Source: Phycisphaerales bacterium
Lineage (GTDB): Bacteria; Planctomycetota; Phycisphaerae; Phycisphaerales; SM1A02
NCBI GenBank assembly: GCA_029247205.1
Contig: JAQWLT010000034.1
Span: forward strand, 1-40,195
DNA length: 40,195 bases
Reading direction: 5' to 3'
A program made the position numbers and the translations under genes. Below are positions 35,640 to 40,195 of this stretch, piece by piece (position 1 is the first letter of the stretch; each line of letters opens with the position of its first letter). The notes below the pieces were generated by a model. That model did not search any database. It was not told the DNA's origin and was given only the letters and a program-made list of their open reading frames with translations.

Positions 35640-38548
35640 AACTGCCGGTGATCGACACATTTCGAGCACCATCCCCATCTGACATCGCAACGCTTACGCA
35701 ATTGATTTGTGGTGACGTTCGTTTCGGTCGCCACGAACGGATGTTGTACTCCACCGATGCAAGCATGTATCAAGTTGAGCCACTTGGTGTCGTGGTGCCG
35801 CAGACGGTGCAGGATGTAGTGGCGACGATCAAGTGGTGCGACACTCACGACCTTCCTGTTCTTGCTCGCGGAGGCGGCACATCTTTGTCTGGCCAGACTG
35901 TCAATAGAGCTGTCGTGATCGATTGCTCTCAGTTCTTGACGGGCATTGGCAGCGTGCGTGTCGCGGAGCAAAGTGTGGACGTGGAACCCGGCGTCGTACT
36001 CGAAGCACTACAGAAGCATGCGGCAGAGAAGGAACTGCTCTTTGGTCCTGAAGTATCAACATCCACGCACGCTACGCTCGGCGGCATGATCGCCAATCGA
36101 TCGGCTGGGCTGCACTCGCTTCGCTGGGGCATGACCGATGCCCACGTGCTTGGTGTTGACGTTATTTTGGCAGATGGGTCGGAGTTGCACTTTGGGCCCG
36201 GTGCCGGACTTCATGATGAACGTGTGGCCGAACTGTCGCTCGCGGTCGCCGCGGTGGTTGAGTCTTTGGCTGATGAAATTGATGCGAGATTCCCCACTGT
36301 TCTTCGCAATGTTGGCGGATACGCACTCGACCAAGTGCTTGCAGAGTTGCGATCGGGTATCGACCACGCGGCAATTGATTTGTCCAAACTCATCGCCGGC
36401 TCCGAAGGAACGCTTGGGTTCATCGTCGGGGCCACCTTGAATCTAGAGCCGATTCCGACTGGAACAGCGATGGCGGTTTTGGCTTTTGAGAATGTGCATG
36501 CGGCGCTCGAATCTGTGCCAGCCATCCTGAAATCGGGGCCAGCATCGGTCGAACTCTTGGACTCGACGGTGTTGGCAGCTGCTCGACAACATGAGACGTA
36601 CAGCAAGTTGGTAGACCTCCTGCCCTCAATTGACAGCAATGATCCAGGGGCCGTGCTGTATGTCGACTGGTTTGCAGAGAGCGAGCAGGCTGCGGCATCG
36701 ATGTGTGAGTCCATGCAATCAGGACTGCGTGACGCGCCGACATTGGTGTGCCAGGACTCTCTCGTACGCCAAGACTTGTGGCGACTGCGAAAGGTCGGGC
36801 TGGGTCTGATTCTTTCTGGCGACGCAGGAGGTCAGCCTGTTGGCGGATTGGAGGATTGCGCGGTTCCAATTGAACACCTCAGTCGCTTTCAGGCTGAATT
36901 CGAATCTTTGCTTGCCTCGCATGGGCTGGACGCTACGTACTACGCGCATGTGAGTGTCGGCCTGATTCATATTCGCCCGCGAATGGACCTGCGTATTGAA
37001 GCGGACCGAGCCAAACTCTTGGAGATCGCTTCGGACGCGACGAATCTTGTGCGATCACACGGTGGGACAGTGAGTGGCGAACATGGGGATGGCCGTATTC
37101 GGGCAGCAATGATGCACGAGTTCTATGGCGAGAAACTCGTGCAGGGCTTTCGGGCGATCAAGAAGATCTTCGATCCTGATGGACGATTCAACCCAGGCAT
37201 GATCACGAGCGATCCGGGCATGGTGGAAGACTTGCGAATCAGGCCAGGCGGTGAACCAGTACCTTCGCCTGAGTTTGACACATGGTTCAAATGGGATGAT
37301 TCATTTGCAGCAGCCACTGCCGAATGCAATGGAAATGCGTATTGCCGGCGAACCTCTGGTGGTGCCATGTGTCCGTCATACCGTGCGACGCGCGATGAGC
37401 GTCACGCGACGCGAGGTAGAGCCAACGCATTGCGACTTGCCATTACCGGGCAACTTACCGACACCGGCAAGCCTGCCTGGGACGACCCCGAGGTGCTTGA
37501 GACGCTCGACCTTTGCATCGGGTGCAAGGCGTGTCGCTCGGAGTGTCCTGCAGAAGTAGATGTTGCCAAGATGAAGGCAGAGTATTTGGCGCAGTCGTAC
37601 CGCGCTGGGCGAGGCCCGTCTCTACGGACCAAACTGAAGGGTGATGTCCGTGCTTTGAACCGAATTGGGTCATTGCTTCACCCAGTCTCCACATGGCTGA
37701 TTCAGCACGGTCCAATTGCTTGGGCGATGAAACGAGTCATGGGCGTGGCGTCGTCGCGAACGCTTCCTGGATTTGGCCGGTCATTACGTCGCTGGCACGA
37801 ACGACGGGATCCGCCTTCGCAAGATCGGCCAACAGTGCTGCTCTATCCGGACTGCTTTACAACATGGTCAGAGCCAGATGTTGGTCGTGATGCGATACGC
37901 CTGCTTGAAGCATTTGGATATCGAGTGGTCATGCCTCGAACTGGCTGTTGCGCTCGCACATTGATCAGCGCTGGCTTACTTGATAAGGCATCGGCAGTGA
38001 TTGGCGAGTCCGCAGATTCGCTGCATGCCGCTATTGCAGAACACGATGCCGTGGCAGTCGTAGCGGTCGAACCGAGTTGTGCAACAACATTGCAACAGGA
38101 GTGGCAGGAACTTCGCACTTCGGCCTCGGAAGATGTTATGAAGCAAATCGCGGAGTTGTCTGACACAGTCGAAGGCTTCATTGCATCGAATATGGGTTTG
38201 CATCCGGCGACTCCCGCCTTCAAATCTTGCACGACGCCACTGCCAATTCATCAACACTGTCATCAAAAGCACCGAGCCGCCCTAACCGAGGTCTTCTTAC
38301 GTTGTTGTGGGTGGCCTCAGGCAGAAGTAATTGATACTGGTTGTTGTGGAATGGCGGGCGCCTTTGGGTATGAAGCTCGTCACGAGCAACTGTCGCGGGA
38401 GATTGCCGAGCAGTCGCTTGACGCCCTGCGAGATCACGGCGGTCCTGTCGCGGCCTGCGGCACGTCGTGTCGGCACCAGTTAGCAGATGTGATGCGCCTT
38501 ACTGGTGTGCATCCAGTTTCACTTGCTGCCAGCACCTTGCTACGCTAG
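35636..38548 (+). CDS. FAD- and Fe-S-containing dehydrogenase (D-lactate / 2-hydroxyacid type)
   Basis: This 970-residue protein joins an FAD-binding PCMH domain (about 40-265; GVVVPQTVQDVVATIKW, LARGGGTSLSGQTVN, EVSTSTHATLGGMIANRS), an FAD-oxidase C-terminal domain (about 280-535; ending SGEHGDGRIRAAMMHEFYG), a ferredoxin-like region (C564, C570, C579; then C627-x2-C630-x2-C633-x3-C637) and two CCG-type cysteine motifs (RTGCCARTL and DTGCCGMAGAFG, with HQHCHQK). This is the YdiJ/Dld-II layout, oxidising D-2-hydroxyacids (D-lactate, D-2-hydroxyglutarate) and passing electrons to quinone or cytochrome. It is coupled to the antiporter by ATGA. The M48 lipoprotein gene follows four bases after its stop. 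Confidence 0.92.
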   Translation: MKLPVIDTFRAPSPSDIATLTQLICGDVRFGRHERMLYSTDASMYQVEPLGVVVPQTVQDVVATIKWCDTHDLPVLARGGGTSLSGQTVNRAVVIDCSQFLTGIGSVRVAEQSVDVEPGVVLEALQKHAAEKELLFGPEVSTSTHATLGGMIANRSAGLHSLRWGMTDAHVLGVDVILADGSELHFGPGAGLHDERVAELSLAVAAVVESLADEIDARFPTVLRNVGGYALDQVLAELRSGIDHAAIDLSKLIAGSEGTLGFIVGATLNLEPIPTGTAMAVLAFENVHAALESVPAILKSGPASVELLDSTVLAAARQHETYSKLVDLLPSIDSNDPGAVLYVDWFAESEQAAASMCESMQSGLRDAPTLVCQDSLVRQDLWRLRKVGLGLILSGDAGGQPVGGLEDCAVPIEHLSRFQAEFESLLASHGLDATYYAHVSVGLIHIRPRMDLRIEADRAKLLEIASDATNLVRSHGGTVSGEHGDGRIRAAMMHEFYGEKLVQGFRAIKKIFDPDGRFNPGMITSDPGMVEDLRIRPGGEPVPSPEFDTWFKWDDSFAAATAECNGNAYCRRTSGGAMCPSYRATRDERHATRGRANALRLAITGQLTDTGKPAWDDPEVLETLDLCIGCKACRSECPAEVDVAKMKAEYLAQSYRAGRGPSLRTKLKGDVRALNRIGSLLHPVSTWLIQHGPIAWAMKRVMGVASSRTLPGFGRSLRRWHERRDPPSQDRPTVLLYPDCFTTWSEPDVGRDAIRLLEAFGYRVVMPRTGCCARTLISAGLLDKASAVIGESADSLHAAIAEHDAVAVVAVEPSCATTLQQEWQELRTSASEDVMKQIAELSDTVEGFIASNMGLHPATPAFKSCTTPLPIHQHCHQKHRAALTEVFLRCCGWPQAEVIDTGCCGMAGAFGYEARHEQLSREIAEQSLDALRDHGGPVAACGTSCRHQLADVMRLTGVHPVSLAASTLLR

Positions 38549-38552
38549 CTCT

Positions 38553-39353
38553 ATGAAACGATCAGCCAGAATCCAGCAGTCTGTGCTTGGCATGATGGTA
38601 TGCGGGCTCGTTGGATGTTCGGTGGTACCAGGCACAAATCGCTCGCAGCTCAACTTCATGTCCGACTCGCAGATGAATCATTTAGGCGGCGAGACATTTT
38701 CTTCGATCTTGCAGAAGGGGAAGGTCATCGAAGATGGTGCTGTTGTCGCTCGTGTTCAGGCAATTGGGACTCGTATCGTGCAGTCGGCTCATGGCCTCTA
38801 TCCAAGTGCTGACATTCCAAGCGAGTGGGAGATCGTACTGATCGAGGACGATACGCCTAATGCATTTGCACTTCCAGGCGGGCGTATTGGCGTGCATACT
38901 GGGATGGTGGAACTTGCAGGCAGTGATGATGCTCTGGCGATTGTGATGGGGCATGAGGTCGGCCATGTACTGGCCGAGCATTCTGCCGAGCGAATGAGTC
39001 ACACAGTACTTATTACTGGTGGGCTTATAACTGGTGCTGTGGCGCTCAAGGATCAAGATGAGTCAACTCAACGATGGACCATGGCGGCTCTGGGCGCTGG
39101 CGCGACGGTCGGTGTCATGCTCCCGTATAGCAGGGTGCATGAGTCAGAGGCAGATGAACTTGGGTTAATGATTGCTGCGAATGCAGGCTACGATCCACGT
39201 GCAAGCATCCCACTCTGGCAACGTATGGCGGCAGCCAGTGGCGGCCGGTTGGAGTTCCTCTCGACGCACCCGGTTCCCGCTACACGCATTACAAACTTCC
39301 AAGGATTGATGCCGCGGGCGATGACGCTCTATCGACAGGCTGGCGGGCAGTAG
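38553..39353 (+). CDS. M48-family metalloprotease lipoprotein (LoiP/YcaL-like)
   Basis: This 266-residue protein has a lipoprotein signal (LVGC, acylated Cys22) and the M48 core HEVGHVLAEHS (H134, E135, H138) with the third zinc ligand in ESEADELGL (E199). Size and layout fit the small M48 outer-membrane proteases such as LoiP/YcaL that degrade or repair misfolded envelope proteins. Start ATG 38553 follows the dehydrogenase stop by four bases, so it probably shares that transcript; an upstream start at 38505 would overlap it and destroy the signal peptide. Confidence 0.92.
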   Translation: MKRSARIQQSVLGMMVCGLVGCSVVPGTNRSQLNFMSDSQMNHLGGETFSSILQKGKVIEDGAVVARVQAIGTRIVQSAHGLYPSADIPSEWEIVLIEDDTPNAFALPGGRIGVHTGMVELAGSDDALAIVMGHEVGHVLAEHSAERMSHTVLITGGLITGAVALKDQDESTQRWTMAALGAGATVGVMLPYSRVHESEADELGLMIAANAGYDPRASIPLWQRMAAASGGRLEFLSTHPVPATRITNFQGLMPRAMTLYRQAGGQ

Positions 39354-39355
39354 GT

Positions 39356-39721
39356 TTACGGCGAATCGGCATGCTCGACGACTTTGTGTGGTTCCTCGGC
39401 ATGCGTTCCGCCAAGATTGACCAACGCCACGCCGCCGATGATCAGCATGATGCCCATGATCTTGATCCAGGGCATCGTGTCATTGAACATCATCACACCG
39501 ATGATCGCGATGGCTGCCGTGCCAACCCCGGCCCAAATGGCGTAGACCACGCCGATCTGCAAATGTTCAAGCGACTTGATCATTGCGAGGAAGCACAAAA
39601 TGTAGAAGATTGCCATCAAGGCTGTAGGCCACGGTCGTGACAGGCTGTCAGACAGTTTCATGCAGGTTGCAGCCGCCACCTCAAATACGATTGCCAAAAG
39701 CAAGTACACCCAACCGATCAT
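39356..39721 (-). CDS. Small multidrug resistance (SMR/QacE-type) transporter
   Basis: This 121-residue protein has four helices beginning MIGWVYLLLAIVFEVAAATCMKLS; the Glu in FEVAAATCMK is the conserved drug/proton-binding residue of EmrE/SugE proteins, and GVVYAIWAGVGTAAIAIIG matches the third-helix region. A hydrophilic tail (HAEEPHKVVEHADSP) is longer than usual. ATG 39721 is chosen over an upstream ATG at 39769 because ggaga lies seven or eight bases before it and SMR proteins start here. It converges on the M48 gene with two bases between stops. Confidence 0.92.
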   Translation of the reverse strand: MIGWVYLLLAIVFEVAAATCMKLSDSLSRPWPTALMAIFYILCFLAMIKSLEHLQIGVVYAIWAGVGTAAIAIIGVMMFNDTMPWIKIMGIMLIIGGVALVNLGGTHAEEPHKVVEHADSP

Positions 39722-39765
39722 GCGCGAGTTCTCCTTCGCAGTCAGATGGTGAGTGTAGTGCTCGA

Positions 39766-40195
39766 TCAACCGTCTGCGGGCAGTGGTTCAGGAGGTGGTG
39801 GGTCACTGCCAAGGCCCGGTGGGGGTACTGGCGGCGTATGGGGGGTCTCGCCAGTTCGGTTGGGACCATGACGAGGTGGTCGATGTTCTCCACGGCGAGG
39901 CGGTCCGCCCCTTGATCGAGCCCCATTACGAGGTGGTTCAAGTCCTTGTTCGAGCAACCATGCTCGCATGGCATCGTGTTCTTGTGGGCTGAGCAGCCCA
40001 TCTTCATCGGTGTCGAATTGTTCTCGTATCTCTGCACGCCTGCGATGGCCTTGCTCACGGCGGCGGCTCATTGCTTGGTGGGCTTTGATGCGTTCCTCAT
40101 CATTGATTTTGCCATCACCATCGGCGTCAAATTGGGCGACGACTTGTGGCGGGTCAGCAGGTCGTTCACTTGATCCATGCTTCGGGTGTATGCGA
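39766..40195 (-). CDS. EF-hand protein, 3' part (5' end beyond window)
   Basis: The minus-strand frame is open through the right edge, so at least 142 codons belong to one gene; the ATG at 40071 is internal. Two EF-hand loops are visible: FDADGDGKINDEE (40131 to 40093) and FDTDEDGLLSPQE, separated by a basic helix (SRRREQGHRRRAEIREQ). The C-terminus is rich in proline, arginine and glycine (PPRRGEHRPPRHG). EF-hand proteins of this kind are usually exported in planctomycetes; the signal peptide, if any, is outside the window. The SMR gene follows on the same strand 44 bases later. Confidence 0.7.
   Translation of the reverse strand, partial: RIHPKHGSSERPADPPQVVAQFDADGDGKINDEERIKAHQAMSRRREQGHRRRAEIREQFDTDEDGLLSPQEHDAMRAWLLEQGLEPPRNGARSRGGPPRRGEHRPPRHGPNRTGETPHTPPVPPPGLGSDPPPPEPLPADG

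Noticed and set aside
34706-35971. Long minus-strand ORF (421 codons) antisense to the antiporter and dehydrogenase
   Set aside because: It is rich in R, S, T and H, has no domain or ribosome-binding site, and lies over two clearly real genes with family motifs.

Overview
The window looks like a chromosomal segment of a marine-type planctomycete, most likely class Phycisphaerae. This is inferred from the sequence alone: GC is moderate to high; four secreted proteins and one gene relic end in the paired calcium-loop (dockerin-like) tail common in that class; one protein carries a VPAPG / single-helix / arginine-rich anchor tail; and an FHA domain is fused to an ECF sigma factor. No rRNA, CRISPR array, insertion sequence or phage module was seen.

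Layout. (1) 1-900: the 3' end of a beta-helix repeat protein with an intrinsic terminator, then the isolated 3' half of a tRNA-Ala(GGC), which looks like an integration scar. (2) 900-9040: a surface-glycan region with a GT87-type and a GT2-type glycosyltransferase, an AT-rich formyltransferase that looks foreign, rmlB, rmlA, a wecE/rffA-type aminotransferase and a GtrA-like membrane protein. Together these could make and transfer a dTDP-4-amino- or 4-formamido-4,6-dideoxyhexose. (3) 9127-12153: the pntAB proton-translocating transhydrogenase operon. (4) 12557-20935: exported proteins (a CehA/McbA-like PHP hydrolase, a fungalysin-like metalloprotease, a cyclophilin and an unknown) around a ChaA-type antiporter. 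(5) 21091-22500: a glycine-zipper lipoprotein, and a cobalamin riboswitch controlling a small secreted protein of unknown function. (6) 22635-27361: two translationally coupled amidohydrolase-family genes; two of their three amidohydrolase modules lack the HxH metal motif. (7) 27537-33838: a small unknown, an astB / dCMP deaminase-like pair, the FHA-sigma fusion, an EamA transporter, a TauE/SafE permease and a secreted EEP-family phosphodiesterase/nuclease. (8) 33962-34241: a decayed dockerin-tailed gene. (9) 34311-40195: an NhaP-type antiporter coupled to a 970-residue FAD/Fe-S dehydrogenase, an M48 lipoprotein protease, an SMR transporter and the 3' part of an EF-hand gene cut by the window edge.

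The points most worth a second look are the cobalamin riboswitch with its orphan secreted target, the tRNA-Ala half-gene, the FHA-sigma fusion, the amidohydrolase pair without metal motifs, and the dockerin-tail system with its relic. Family names come from reading motifs; no database search was possible.
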